NCBI GenBank assembly: GCA_008711295.1
Contig: VUYV01000011.1
Location: 1,839,539 to 1,903,538, forward strand
Source of the DNA: Anarhynchus alexandrinus
Lineage: Eukaryota; Chordata; Aves; Charadriiformes; Charadriidae
Length of the DNA: 64,000 bases
Direction: 5' to 3'
Shown here piece after piece: positions 48,013 through 61,647 of this stretch. Made by a program: the position numbers and the translations under genes. The notes beneath the pieces were generated by a model. It searched no databases, was not told the DNA's origin, and saw only the letters and a program-made list of their open reading frames with translations. Numbering within the stretch: position 1 is the first letter of the stretch; the number at the start of each line of letters is the position of its first letter.

Positions 48013-51000
48013 ATTTTTTTCCCCTGCCTGGAACGGTCTTATAGCCCTAGAATATATGCCAGTAATTCCCCCTGAAAGTGAGCTCTTCTACCTGGTTTAA
48101 CAAACCATGTCTACTTAGTTTATTAATACCAACTACTGAAGAAGTGCTTTTCAAACTGGATGTTGCCCTAAATCCATGGGCGCTGCCAGTTCACTGACAA
48201 GAATGAAGATGGGTGAGTTTATTTCACCTCAATGTCCAGATCATGAAAGAGCTGATGTTGTCCCCAGCCATCTTTTGTGGCATACTTCACTTGTAAATTC
48301 TCCATGATGACAGTTTGCATGTATACAGCCCCAAGCACCAAGGGTTCCTCTTGGCTGTTCAATAGGAATCCCCTGGAAGCTGACCTGATAAGAAATAAAG
48401 GGGGGACCAATGTTTTCTGAATCCCAAAAGTGGGCTGTGATTGTTGCAAATGACTGGATAGTGTGGCCTATTTAGCTGAAAAAATGTGTGGAGGGGGATT
48501 TTGTTATTTTCTCCTTTTTAGGTGAATGTTGGTGGATGTTTAGAATGATGGGGAATGAATTTAAATGTGAAGGGATGGAGTCAGGTTGAGTATCTCAGCC
48601 AGACTTACCAGCCTGGGAGTTCTAGAACATCTGGAAATGCATAAATTCAAGCATCTGGAAAGGCAAATTTGAAGGCTTTTAAACACCATGGTTGGCAACC
48701 CATTAAAAAAAACAGGGAAAATTCTCTAGCTAACCTGGACCCCTACTTCATATAGCTGTATCCTGCACAGGGCAAAGAGTCTATATTCCCATAGCGTTTC
48801 TGCATAGGATAAATCTAATATTTGCATAATGAGTGCGCTGACTTTTTTTAAGCTAAACATTTGAGGTGATCAGACCTCAGAAAGATGAGAGGAGAGTTAG
48901 CTAGAGACTAGGTCTTGGCACCTTTCATAGCAGAGTTTCAAATCATGGACTCCACTTTGCAAGTAGGGCAGTGAAGCCCCCATAGAGGTCAAAAGACATT
49001 CTTAGGACTTCGGTGCTAGGTTTAGCAATTAGAATATTGGGGGGAGGGGGGAAGGTACTTTTTCTTAACGAGTGTTGAATGACTGCCTTCCCGGTCTTCC
49101 TCTCTAGACTACAGCTATTTGCCTTAATGCTTATTTAACTGATGCTGTTACAGAATAGCAATAGCAGTCTCACTGAAGCCCAACAAATCTCTAACCCATC
49201 TGTTTGCACAGAATAAATCCTGTGCTCCAACCGGCAGGACGGAGAGAGCAGCGCAGTGCTGTCTGCAGCAGCATCACAAATGTGAAGCGCTAAATGAGAT
49301 CTCTAGCCCAGGGCTGACCCATAGCAGACAGAACTGGAAACGTTAAGATTGATCAGCAGATGGTTAGTTAGCAACTTTAAAATAATTTATGTTTACATTT
49401 TCCCCTTTCCCAGCGAATATTCCCTTTCACAAGTGATCTTAGTTCCTTTCTTTGTTAGGGCACACGCTTGTGATTTTAGCCAAAGTGAACTGACTCCTCT
49501 CTGTGTTCAAACTACCCAAACCAATGGCACCTCCAGCTCAGTATCCTGTTTCTGTCAATGGTCAAAAGTTGAATCTGAAGGAAGGTTTATGTGATCAAGC
49601 TTAGTTATTGTGAAATAACATCTTACTCTCATGTTATCCTCAGCTGAGCATCAGCAAACAAACACTTGTGCTTATTATAGTACAGTTAAATTCTTAAAAG
49701 TATAAGCAACCTCCATGAAACTACTGCATTTGATGAGACCCTAAGGGTAAGTTAAGGTATCTGCAGTGAGCTGATGGGTGGTAACTCGCTGTGCTGGCAT
49801 AAAACGAACGTCAGGGCTGCAGCTAGGTACCACTTTAAATACCGACGCTCAAGACTGGAGCTGGAATACAATATTATGGAATAAAAATTTCCCCCAATCT
49901 ATTCACTTTTTATTACAGCAGCTGCAATAGCACAGCTGGGACCAGAATAGCAGCCAGACGAAGATGAAAAATGTTTTACTGGAAGACTCCCGTTACCTGC
50001 AGTTGTCAGGAAGGGGTGACTGCATTCATGGATCCTCTCCTACCACAGGAAGGCTTTCTTAATCTACCACCCTGAGGAGTGCCAAAACACCTGAAATTTA
50101 CGTCCGGTTTTAGAGGAGATGCTGAGTTCAGGATGGTGCAAATCCAAAATTTTGCTTCGGTGCAAGGCAGAGACACATTATTCAGAAATAATTTTCACTT
50201 CAGGACCTGACCATTGTAAAGCTTTGAAATTACTAAATATCTTGGCTTTGTTTTCTATGCTCAGTTTTCTTTATATTGCTAATTACTGCATCTTTAGCTG
50301 TTTTTTTTTTTCATTTCTGTGCACAGTAAAATCCTCACAGGTGAATAGAAACCCCCTTGCTCATGCCAAATATTCTTCTGCAGGATAGACTTTGGACAGA
50401 TATTCCGGTCTAAATGAAAACTTATAGGGAGCTAATTGTAACTGTGTGCACCAACAGATTTCTAAACCAGGGAGTTAAATACAGACCTCCCACTGCCTTT
50501 GCTTCTGCCTAGTGCCTTTCAGAATATGCTGCAGTTTCTTTAAATATGTTTGCCAACACACATTCATCTCAAAAACTTGGCTTGCTGAAGCAACTTGTAA
50601 CAATTCATAACAATTAAATGTCCATGGGGTGAATAGGAAAGATCAAGCTGCCTTTAAAATACATTGATAGAGATGAGAAATGATATTGTCAAGCAGGGAT
50701 GTCCTTTCTTGTTTTCAGGAATTGTCTGCTACAGGGTTTGTTGCTACAGACCTATTAGGCAGGACTCTGATTTATTTTTTTTTGAATGGCAAAGGAAAAA
50801 TGTCAGTGTGAGAGAGATCAGAAGCTAGTGATGTGAATGGTTTATTTGGAAATATCTATTCCTTTATTTCTTCCCTGTAGGTAGCAAGTTAATTTAGCCT
50901 GCAACTTTTTAATAGGCTTTAGGAAACTGGACACTGAAACCCAGCTGAACATCAGGGGAGCTGTGTTTCTAAATGCCTTGTGGTCTGTCTGGCCAGAGCC

Positions 51001-52550
51001 AGCAGAAATGCTGCTTTGGATTAAGCAACAGCAGCACATGAGCTGAGGCAAAAGAGAGCTCTCCTCCTAATGTTGAAATATGTAGTTTAAGGGCAGTTCA
51101 AATATCCTCTCTGCTGAATAAAGGCCTGCAGTAAGACTCCTCTTAAACACTTGTGTATTTTAAAACCACAAAGGACCGCTATAGCTAATATATGTAAACC
51201 AGGCATTTCAATTTTATTTAGGAAACTCTTCGTTGATTCTAGTTCTCATGATTGTAGCATTTTCTAAGCACTTCATTTTGATTTAAAGACTACTAGCACT
51301 GGAAAAGCTGCTGTATTTCCTCTGTCAATTATTCTACTCGTTAACCACCCTCACTGTAAAAATCAGTAATTTAGTCCTAGTCTAAACTTCTGTTAGCTGG
51401 ATCTACCAGCCAGATCTCATCGTGCTTCTCTGCAACTGATGATTCTGATCTAGTTCCTTCAGATAATAGAAACCCTCCTCCATGCGTATGTGGAAATGTA
51501 TATATCATATCACAGTTATGCTGCTCATAAGGTTAAGGGCTATACAGGCTGATGCTGCACGGGCTGAGTGAAAACTCAGACCTCCTATTATAAATACTAA
51601 CCCTACCAAAAACCGATTCCATTTTGTTTAGCAAGGAAACAAAATCCCCAATACAGCCTGCTGTCCAGTGCAGCTCTGGGGCATTCAGGCTAGAATCCAT
51701 AGTCTTCACAAAATAACTTTTGTGAAGTGATTTTTGCTGCACTTTGCACTTTCGTAGCAAAAATCAAAGTAAATTTATAAAACATGATTGGTATTATGAT
51801 GCTTGTCCTCAAGAGATCGTTCTCTCTGGGATTTGTCCTCACAGCACATGTTGGTCTGTGTGTGCAAAGCTCCCCTTAGCTTACCTAAAGTTCTAGGGTA
51901 CTAAAGGAGATCTTTTCTAGTTAATGCAGAAATGTTCTGCTGGCTTTAGTTTTTAGCATGAATTTAGGGTGGGGCAGGCACTTCTTTCAAAGTTTTATTC
52001 AGATAAAAGAAAACAAAGGTCACTTGGCCAGGATTTTCAGTTGCTGTGACGGAGCAGTAGTAGAGAAACAAATGTCTTAATATCCACAGGTCCCAGAAAC
52101 AAGGACACCTTCCTTGTGCTGATTCTGTACCAAGTTTCCTAATGGCGTTTTGCAAGTGCTAGTCCAGCAGAAGAGTAGGATTTTTCTGTTTGTTTCGCAC
52201 AGTTTAAGTGCGATGGATGTACTTGCTTTTACACCTAAGCTCTTTCCTGAAGAACTGCTTTGAGACAAAAAAAAAGCAACAACTGCCAAGAAAGCCATTA
52301 CTGTAATGTATTAAATGGACTATTCTGAGTCAACTGCTGAAGTTGTAGAGATTCCCATGCCTCTACCAGCAAAAGGTCTGAAAGATAGCTAAGTCTGGCA
52401 AATCAAAGCACTGAGAGCTCACTTGTTTCAAGGAATCAAAGCTTCTGACAAAGACATAAGATGTAGTGTTCAGTTCTGGCAGATATCTGGGATATTCCCC
52501 TCATTGCTCAGTCTTGACAAATATATGAGGTATTCTGCTCCTACTTTGAG
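48013..52550. other. Unique non-coding DNA
   Basis: No gene or repeat family is recognised. Noted: a G-rich run GGGGGGAGGGGGG at 49039-49051, a T-run near 50302-50311 and ATGG|GTGAGT at about 48208-48215 without a convincing partner. The open frames here are short and without recognisable domains. Confidence 0.45.
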
Positions 52551-52576
52551 AAAAAAAAAAAAAAAAAAANAAAAAA
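52551..52576 (+). repeat. Poly(A) run containing an ambiguous base
   Basis: A run of about 19 A is followed by one N at 52570 and six more A. The N shows that the homopolymer length or a base inside it was not resolved in the assembly. No polyadenylation signal or processed-gene sequence lies just upstream, so it is not called a retrocopy tail. Confidence 0.9.
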
Positions 52577-55500
52577 GGCTGGGCTCTTCCCAGTTTCTGA
52601 AATTATGTTTTATTTAAGGAAATATTTTCCATGCTTGGCTCAGACACCTCCTGTCTTTCACAGGAGCTTCACAGCTCTGGACAGGAGACTGCTGTGCTGG
52701 CCTTTCCACGGATTTTCTGGCTTAATGCATGGAGATGTTAAAATCTCACTGGAATTGCCAGAGAAGACTTCAGTCCTGGGAATTTTCAAGGGGTATTCTT
52801 AAACACAAACCCAAGTTGATTTCAGTGAAAATATTCAGGCTCATTCAACTTAAATTTGAACATGTAAAACTGTGGCATGGTGTTCTGGAAAGCAAATTTC
52901 AGAGCTCTTACAGTTTTAATATTTTAATATACCTACATTTATTCTGAGCTGGAAATAAAGCTGTCCCTCCTCTGGCAGATGGATCCATGTACTTACGGAG
53001 CTCTGTAAAAGTTCAGCCACAAACATGAATTTCACAGCTTTTCTCTACATTTAAAAGAGGATGCCAAAATTCAGATTCATCCTTCAAGCCAAATTCCTGC
53101 CTGAGCGGGCAAATTGGACATGTAGGTCTAGATCTGCACTTCATGACCCCATCGTCTATATCTATTTCCTAATTTAAAAGAACTTTACAATCTACATTGA
53201 CAGAAAACGATGAGTGGTTTTGTAGTTAATTACCTGTCAACTCTTTTAAAAGGCAAACAGAGGATCCATATTTAAAATATGTTAAATGATTCAGTCACCT
53301 CTGTTAATTGGGTGTCTCAACTGGAAAATCTTTTTACCCTATGGTGCAGATTCCCTTTTAAACGAAGCCACCTGCACCATTCATTTTATTCACAAGAGGA
53401 GAGGGCTCATCTCTCATGATGACTTGCTGCTCTGGCAGCCATTTTCAGCAGGACACTCCCATTTTTCTTGAGACATTTCTCTTCTATCTTTAGCAGCACA
53501 GCCAAGGCCCAGGACCATTTACCTTGTCGAGCTGCTTGCCTCCTTGGTAGGAGAACATCAATAATCCACCAACCCTGGAATTATTTATCTCCAAACTTGC
53601 TGAGCCCTTGGTTACTAAATGGAGAGTTATGAAAAATGCCTACCTACTGACACCACGTAATTCGCCATGCTGTTCATGTCAGACACTTCCCATAAGAAGG
53701 AGGGAGAGGCTGCTTCTAGAGTGTATACTGAAGCAATGATAGAAGAGGAAACGCCGGGATGTTGTGCAACACGTAGTTATCAGGACTGCCGTAGCTATTC
53801 TTATTAGAATACATTCCCTGCTGCAGAATGACACAAGCTTATGTAGGCAAAAAAAAAATATTGTGTTTTTCCATATCATGATAATGGAGTATTATCAGGG
53901 GATTGAACTTGTGACTTTAAGATAAGACACACATGCTTACATGGGTTGAGATAGTATACAAGTGTTCATAAACTGTTCCTGTTTATGGCTGTTCATAGCT
54001 CATTTTTAAGTCACTAGAAAGGGAAAGAGAGGTGGAGTATGTTGGTGTGGATCACACATGAATTTCCCCTCTACCTATCCTTTCTTTTCACTTCCAGAGT
54101 CCACCCTGTGATTGAATTCATCCTCCCCTTTGCCTCTGGACCATCTCTGATACATTCTCTGTGCTTGAAACCATCCCCGAGGCTCACTCAGACCCTTTCC
54201 CTACCTGTAGCCCAGTCTCTGATGTAGCGCAGTTGCTTTTCAGTTCTGCAAGAGATTCAGGTTGAAATCTACTCAGGATGGTTCAGGTTTAGTGGCTGCA
54301 AATCCAGCTGTTCCCCACCCCCTTCATGGTCCTGGAATTGGAAGAACTTTTTGACTTGATGCACATCGGGATTAGGTTAGTCCAGGGTAGGTTCAGAGTA
54401 CTGAAGTCAACCTGGTGTCTGTGGGAATCCTTTAATATTGTTCTGTCAAGGAGAGAATATTTAACTGTCAAAACAGATACTTAACTAGACGGGTAAATAA
54501 AATGCTGGGGGATCTGCATTGCAAAATGAGTTGTCAAGACTTTCAGAAAGACAAAGTTGATTGGGGGAAATAAAGAAAACAAGAAGGGACTGGATTGAAG
54601 GGTTGTGGCAGATCTCTGCAAAGGATGGGGGAACAATGTTAGAGACCCAGCCTCTCATTCAGCAGACTGACTTTCTTACTGTTTCATCTCTTCCCTAAAT
54701 TCCCTCCATCACACGGACATGTTCAGCGCACGCATGCATGTATCTATCTGACCTGGATAAGAGAGCTCTTGAAACCAGCTGCAAAGAAGATGTCGTGTTC
54801 CAGCCTTGCTGCTGTGGCTACAGGCAATCAGCATTCAGGGAAGCCGTGTCCACTTCTGCCAGACCTAACCCTGCTTAATTTACACAGATACGAAGATCTA
54901 ACGAGACATTTCAGAAAGTCACTAATACTATGGGGTATTCATGTTGTCACAAGGCATTTTCATTTACTAACATGATATAGGAGTGCAGATTAGCGTCCTG
55001 CGCATCCCATTAACATCTGAATGGGATAAGAGAGGCAGGTTCAGGTGGCCACCAGGGGCTTCCTGTCCTGGCCCTGACTCTGCTGTCCTAGTTAATCACT
55101 ACAGACAGGCTTAAAACCCAAAAGCATGTTTTGAATTCTCTAATAAACTACTTTAGGTTTGAACCAATGGTTAAAAATAAATCCAAGTTTAAAAAAAAAA
55201 AAAAACACAACAGGGGCACTGGATAAATGTTGAGTTTCAGTTCTTAGACTGTGATGGTTTGTCTTCTCCATCAAGGACTTTCTATTTTTCTTCTGCTTTT
55301 TGCATTCACAGCTAATCTCCAACACACATCCCATCCCATCCTGTCTCCCCTTCTGCCAGCTCCCACAGATAACACAAGTATCACCACTTTTTTTCTCAGA
55401 GCCTAATCCAGATTGTTGTGCTCTGGTGAGAAAACAGCTTTGAGAGAAAGGAGAGGGAGAAATGGGTTGTGTTGGGGTAACAGAGGCAGTTCAGGATTAG

Positions 55501-56365
55501 ATCCAGCAAAGAAGCTTAGTCTGATCCGAGGCCCTCTTCTCTGCAAGCTGCCCCTTTGGGAGCATTCTCAACCCATCAGATACCCAGAAATTCAACACAT
55601 GAAACTCAATTATCAACCCACATAATATCTATTATTAGGAAATTGTCATGAATGTAAATGGAACATATAGTTTTCATGTACAGCTGTGTGACTGCTACAA
55701 AGTTATGTGGTGGATGTCATGACAGCCAAGCCAAGCACTCAGGTGCCAAAGATCTCATGGCGGAGAGCTTCAGAGACAGCTGTGTCTGGGGAAGGTGCCT
55801 CCTAACAGCGTATTCAGCCTGCAATTACAAGGTATCAAAGCCTTTTTTCCAGAACCCCCCCCAAAATGTTGGGCAGCTGGCAGCTGAAATCCCAGAAGAG
55901 AGAAGAATTAGCAGCATAACCCTGCTAAGGCTTGATGGGAGAAAGAAAAACAAAAGGGCCCATTGAAAGCTGTGGTTGGTGGGACAGGTCTGATGTGTGG
56001 AGGAGGAGCCTGATCTGAACAAAGCACCACTTTGCAAACTTCCCTTCTTGAAGTGCAAAGTGTTGACTTCTTGCATGGTGCACTTTATGGTCTCATTTTC
56101 TTCCCTCGAGACTTGCTGGGAATGAGGCAACCTTCAGATCTGATACCAAGACAGACAGATATATGTTAGAACTGCTTCATTGCCACTGCTAAGCATACCC
56201 AGATGAAGCTCACACTGACGCTACTTACAGATGCTGTTGTCACACAATAAACTTTACAACTGATGCATGGGTGTTATGCACACACATAAGTGTATGATGC
56301 GTGATATAAATGACAGAAAACTGTTGAATTTTGGGTTGCTTTTTTTTTCCCCAGTATAGAGAAGT
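52577..56365. other. Unique non-coding DNA
   Basis: No gene or repeat family is recognised. Contains an A-run at about 55190-55205. Open frames (for example 55658-55966 on plus and 55825-56130 on minus, about 100 codons each) overlap each other and show no recognisable domain. Confidence 0.45.
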
Positions 56366-56443
56366 GTGATAGATATAGAGATAGATATATATATATAGAG
56401 AGAGAGATAGAGAGAGATATAGAGAGAGATATAGAGAGGGAGT
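56366..56443 (+). repeat. GATA/GAGA microsatellite
   Basis: A compound microsatellite of AGATAT, GAGA and TATA units. On the minus strand it yields long Y-I-S-L-S-L open frames, which are artefacts. Confidence 0.92.
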
Positions 56444-59400
56444 GATAGCCACAAAATGAAAATTCTGAATATACCTTTTTTTACGTCAGTGAAAAAGTTG
56501 TACTCTTTGACTGCCTTTCCCATCCTTCACCAAATCTGAACAGCCAAAGAAACACAATACATAGTAAATATATTGTAGAGAGCAAAGCTTTACATGAATA
56601 CACAAATTTAAGTTCTTGAACAAAACAAAAACATGTCGCTCATTTTGGAATGATCTATTCAGTTCCAGAACATGCACTGACACAGGACAGTCATATTCTT
56701 GTGTCTGGACAGAAAGCAACAAAATAATAATAGTTATTGGTATGCTGAAAAAAATAATAAAAATTCTTAATTTTGTGGGAAAATACAGAAGAAAAATCTA
56801 GGGAATCATTCTGTCTTGGGTTCCCGACTTGTAACTGAATCCAAGACCTCACATTCTTTATTATTTTTTTTTTAAATGGCCATTACCTCTCTAACAAGCA
56901 GGACCTCTACTTTACCATTCTTCTCAGCAAGGTGGTAAGACCTGTGGGGAAGCACAGGTCTTAGCTAAAGCCTGTTCTCCTACCACACACACGCATGGGG
57001 AATACACACTGGTGTTTCCTTTATCCTAGTGGGTGCCTCCTATGGTCTCCTATGTCAAGGTATGTCCCTGATCAACATCTGATGAGGTGGTTTAAATGGG
57101 AAAGTGAGAAGTTATCATGACACCAAATTTCTTGTCAACTTAGTTATGCTCTGGACTTACTGTCACACTGCTGGCTTATTGAAAGAGAGAGCGATCTGGA
57201 AGTTAAGATTTAAGGAGATGCATTGTGCAGTTTCTGGCTTAATTAAGCCATTAAGATTTTTTCAGGGGCTTAAACAGAAGCAATTTGAATGCATAATTCA
57301 GCATGCACACTGGCTAGCCTTGCGCTTCCCTTGTTCTGAGGTGAAACAGATTGTGAAGGGGGAGACAGCTGTGAGAACATCCTGTAGAGTCAAACTGAGC
57401 CAGTCCCTAACTCACATTGTGGCCTGAGAGATGAATTAATTAGACTTTCCTAGCTTGAAGTTGGCAATAAGCTCCTAGAGCCCTGCTGGGCATACGCACC
57501 CTGTTTGGCGTGGAGCTGGCACCGTGGAGCAGGAGGTATTGAATTGACAGCTCGGGGAGATTATCTGTAGTCTCCTGAAAATGAAGGGAACCAGGGGAGA
57601 ACTGGCTGTTATTAACTGCTCTGTTGGGAAGTGTTGAAGTGACATTTGTGCCTTTGGGGTTGTAGTATATCAGCTGCTTTCATAGCATTGGTAAAACAAG
57701 TGATGAAGTTGTGATGAAGTTGTGGCTTTGTCCATCCTTGAAGTACAGGTCACAGTGGATAATGTGCAAAACTGGGTGAGAGGCAGAAGCTATATCCCTT
57801 TGCCTCACTAAGGACAAAACAGGAAAAGTCTGTGCATGTGTGTGTGTGTGTGTATGGAAAGAATGAACGATATATAAGGGGGTATAAAATCTGCTATGTT
57901 TTCTTTCCTAACCCAATATAAAAGCACACAATTATATCTCATTTGGTATAAAAGTTTTCCATTTTCATAATAATCAAAATTTCATTTCTGACAATGCAAA
58001 GAGGAGCAAAGCAAGTAAAAGTCTAGCTTTCCTTTCACAGTCTATGTGTATTGCTTAGAAGCAGTAGGGATTTTGCTCAATATAACCTTTTTTTCTCTGT
58101 CCCATGGAGTGTTTGGTAATATAAAAGATAAAGCAAAAAAGCACTCATCATCAATAGTAAGGAAAGCAAAGCTAATATCTTCTCTTCAGAAGTTAACCCT
58201 TATTCATGATGAACTTTAAAAATTCCCTCCATATTTTTTTCTCACCTATTTTCTGTGCCAGTCCAAAAACTAAAAGACATCTGCTGAAATATTGCATAGC
58301 TCCTCTGTCGGGTAGAATACTAAGAAACTGGATGTGATTCTATAATGTAGGAAGACTCTAGCTGATACATTGGTGACACCTTAAATCATGAATTACTTCC
58401 ACTAAGAACAGGCTTATGCTATCTTCTAATTTTTTTTTTCTTTTCCCTCCTAACTTCTCCTGGAAGTTTCAGCCAAACTAGAAACCCAATGTTTCAGTTT
58501 TGAACTAGAAAAAAAAAAAAAATAAAAATCAGCTAATGACAGTAGTTGGGTGTTTTTTAAATACTTTACACTTCTGGGTTTCAAATCAGCAGAAGCACTT
58601 AGGTTTCCAGTCCCTTTGCCATTACTAGGATCAGACAACCTTGCAGTGAAAACGCAGACTGGGCAGCAATTGATTTCTGCTAATGGTCACTGTACTAATG
58701 AACAATCTCTGATTTTATTCTACCTATTTATGTCAAATTGAATCACTACTCCTCCTAATACCCATGGAAATAGGTGCTTCTCTGTGTTCCTCATCTGAGA
58801 ATAAATAAATGCAGTGTCTGATAAAACCGCTGCTGCGGCACACACATGATGAAACCGTGTGCCATGTCTGCAGTCTTGCAGATTTCTGCTATATATGCAT
58901 GGTTCTGTCCAAGTTTCCCCTTATTTTTAAACACACGGCATAAAACTACTCAGCTTTCTCCCAAATGTTTGTTCCCTGGCAACCGCTGAGTTTTCATCAG
59001 CAGTTTTAATGCAGAAGATTAGCTAAAACCAATGAGCTCAGTGATGGATAACAGAAGCAACTGGTTGTTCTGGCAAGTCCATCCAAGCAGCTTTATTAGC
59101 AACTGTTGAGATTGACGACTCCAATTTTTCTACAACAAAAGATCTTTTGAACAGAGTTAGGTGAGTGGGTGGTGTTGTGACGGGGGAAGTGTTAAAGGAG
59201 AAGGGACTCTGGTTTCAGGAGCCCTGAGTGCTGGCTGCTGGACTTCCAAGACCTTTAAGAATGCCAGCTACCAGTGTGGGAGGATCATGCGGCCGGTTTC
59301 AACTAGCTTATGGTGTTTGGGGGATGACTGAGCTTTTCAAGCACGATGTTATTGCTTGTCAGAGAGAAGCCAGCAAAGCAACATGAGATGAAAAGAATAT

Positions 59401-61496
59401 TTCCTCCCGATAGTCTTTTTCAGAAGTTGTAAATATTTATCAGTAGTCACAAGAGCAGATCTCTCTTCTTAGGATGATGGTTTGAGACATCTGAAACTTG
59501 GAAACAAGTGGATAAGTGATTCTTTTGGTTAATCTACTAACCATTTTAGTTCTAAGCACAGTTTTGCAAAGCTTTTGAGTCTAAGTCTATACCTGATACA
59601 ACCATTTCAGTCAAAATACATCACTTAAGTAGTATAGTCGGTAAGAAAAGTGCATTCTGCTCTTATAAGACAAGATGAGCATTCAACAGATCTGGCTTCA
59701 GTTTTCCATGTATTTCTCGCACCTGCAAAATACACCAAATATGTCTTCTCATCCTTTTTCCTGCATATTCAGACAGTCAACTTTCTGGGAAAGAGCCTGA
59801 CTCTTTTTCTACATGTTTGTCAACAAACATTTCTGAGTTTAGTTTGGACTTAGAGGTGGTTCTACACTGCAAATGACTTCAAAAATTGTTCTGTATGTCT
59901 TCTAATTCCAGCCAGTTAAGAGAAAGTGTTCTTGGATCAAGACTTTGCCATCTGCATCGCTAGATTAGACTGCTGCTGAACACCTACCTGGGAACATAAG
60001 AGACTGCCCACTCGGAAACTTTCCTTTATGCAGCCCATGACAGCCTTTCTCATACACCATACGAGTAAATGTGTACTGCATTGACAGTGCTGGGATTTTA
60101 CCCCTGCTGCTTAGCCTACTAAGCCAGTTATGCATGGAAGTAGCAGTTATTTGTTAAGATAACATCTCTTTTCTTTAACAAGAAAATTATCCCATTGATG
60201 AAATCTGGGTATGAAATACCACCTGTTAAACAGAACAGATTAGGCATGGAAGGCCATTCATTATCGTCAAGGCTGCCAATGTTTGTTTATGCATAAAGAA
60301 ACTCTAGCCTTTGCGGCTTTTATGTTTCTATACCCATTAAATTTTATTTTTTTAATAATCAAGTTACAGCTGTTCCAAACTGCTCTCCCTCGTGGGTACT
60401 CGGAGGTTGTTTGCCTGTATTCCCACTTACTGTACATAAATACTGACTCCGAAAGATCTGTCATGAAAACGTGATTCTTATTTTGAGCTACATGAATTGA
60501 TGTGTTCCCATGTATGCAAATGTGGCAGGTTAATGAGGCAGGGTTTTAAGGGAAAGGAGTGCTGGAATCTTGGACAGGATAAAGTGGCCAACAGACTGAT
60601 TCAGGCTACTGTGGTACAGTAGCTACAGTATTTGTTAAAAAAAGCTTTACTAAGTAAAGGCATACAGTCTGGGATATTATACACTTGCTTTATTACACGC
60701 TTGCTTGGGTAAATGCAAGGTGATTGTTTTACAAAACCAGAATAATATTAAAGACTAATAATAGAATGTGCTAAATTATGCAAAAGAGATTTTCTTTGGC
60801 GAACACTTGCACTCATGTTGAAAAGGATTTTAGTCTAATTCTTTACTACACATAAAAAACATGCCTATTAGTGTAAGGCTTAAAGATGTTGGCTTTTTGT
60901 CTGGTTTTCCTTTTAGGTAAATCTCAGCATCCTGTTCTGAATACATAAAAAATAGGGGGTTTTATCAAAGACCACATAACAGTGTTTACATGGTCATTTG
61001 ATCGACTAACATTTCTTTATTTTGAGAAATAGAACTTTTCTCAGTAAAAAAAACTGCTCCGATAAGTAATCAAAGACACATCCTAACTGGCTTCCTGTTG
61101 CCATTTTTTGCTACACTGCACATCCACCCCACTTCAGTTTTGTTCAGTGTCCAAAGAGAATTTTGGCACAAACCTGATCCGAAGTCTGCAGAAGGTGCAG
61201 GTCAATACTATGGATCATCTATCACCACCTGGATTCTAATTTTCAGCTATACCAAATGGCTCGAAAGCCATTCGGATTGTGATTTTTCTCTGGAAAGTGA
61301 GTATTTTAAAACGACCGAGCCAGTTCCCTGCCCAGATGTACAGCAAGGCTTCCAGAAGCATAAAGCTGACCAGCGGATTTCAGGCTAAGGTGGGAGGGGT
61401 GATCTACTGCTTGAGCCAATGTTAAGATCACGTAGAAGCCTGTAAAATGTCCAGTAAAGCAAATACAGCAAATATTCCTTTCTTTGACTTGGACAG
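56444..61496. other. Unique DNA with homeodomain-like words and a TG repeat
   Basis: No gene is recognised. Noted: a 14-bp perfect palindrome GGCTTAATTAAGCC at 57236-57249 with ATGAATTAATTAG 180 bp further on; an 11-bp tandem duplication GTGATGAAGTT at 57700-57721; a TG dinucleotide run at about 57836-57853; and an A-run at about 58508-58521. A donor-like TTAG|GTGAGT lies at 59160/59161. The word ATGCAAAT occurs at about 60514. Confidence 0.45.
57836..57853. repeat. TG dinucleotide microsatellite
   Basis: About eight TG units, preceded by TGTGCA and followed by TATGG. Short and simple. Confidence 0.85.
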
Positions 61497-61647
61497 GGCT
61501 TCTGCATAACACTGAGGCCCATTTGCAATAGTAGGAATGGACGGAGCTTGCCAAAATCTTGTAGCCTAATTAGGCTGAAATTCAAATGAGAGAAGTCCAG
61601 CTGCTAAAAGGAAAACTGTAAAGCTGAAGAGCTAGAAACAATCACAG
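61497..61647 (+). other. Candidate 151-bp non-coding exon (splice-site pair)
   Basis: Acceptor CCTTTCTTTGACTTGGACAG ends at 61496, and a consensus donor AATCACAG|GTAAGT begins its intron at 61648. All frames that I read carry stops or are short, so a non-coding RNA exon is the likelier form. The donor is one of the best matches in the window. Unsupported by transcript data. Confidence 0.2.

Noticed and set aside
53950..54000. Short hairpin CATAAAC-TGTTCCT-GTTTATG as a possible microRNA precursor
   Set aside because: The stem is only seven base pairs, far too short for a microRNA precursor.
56240..56523. Minus-strand frames rich in Y-L-S-L-S
   Set aside because: They are translations of the GATA/GAGA microsatellite.
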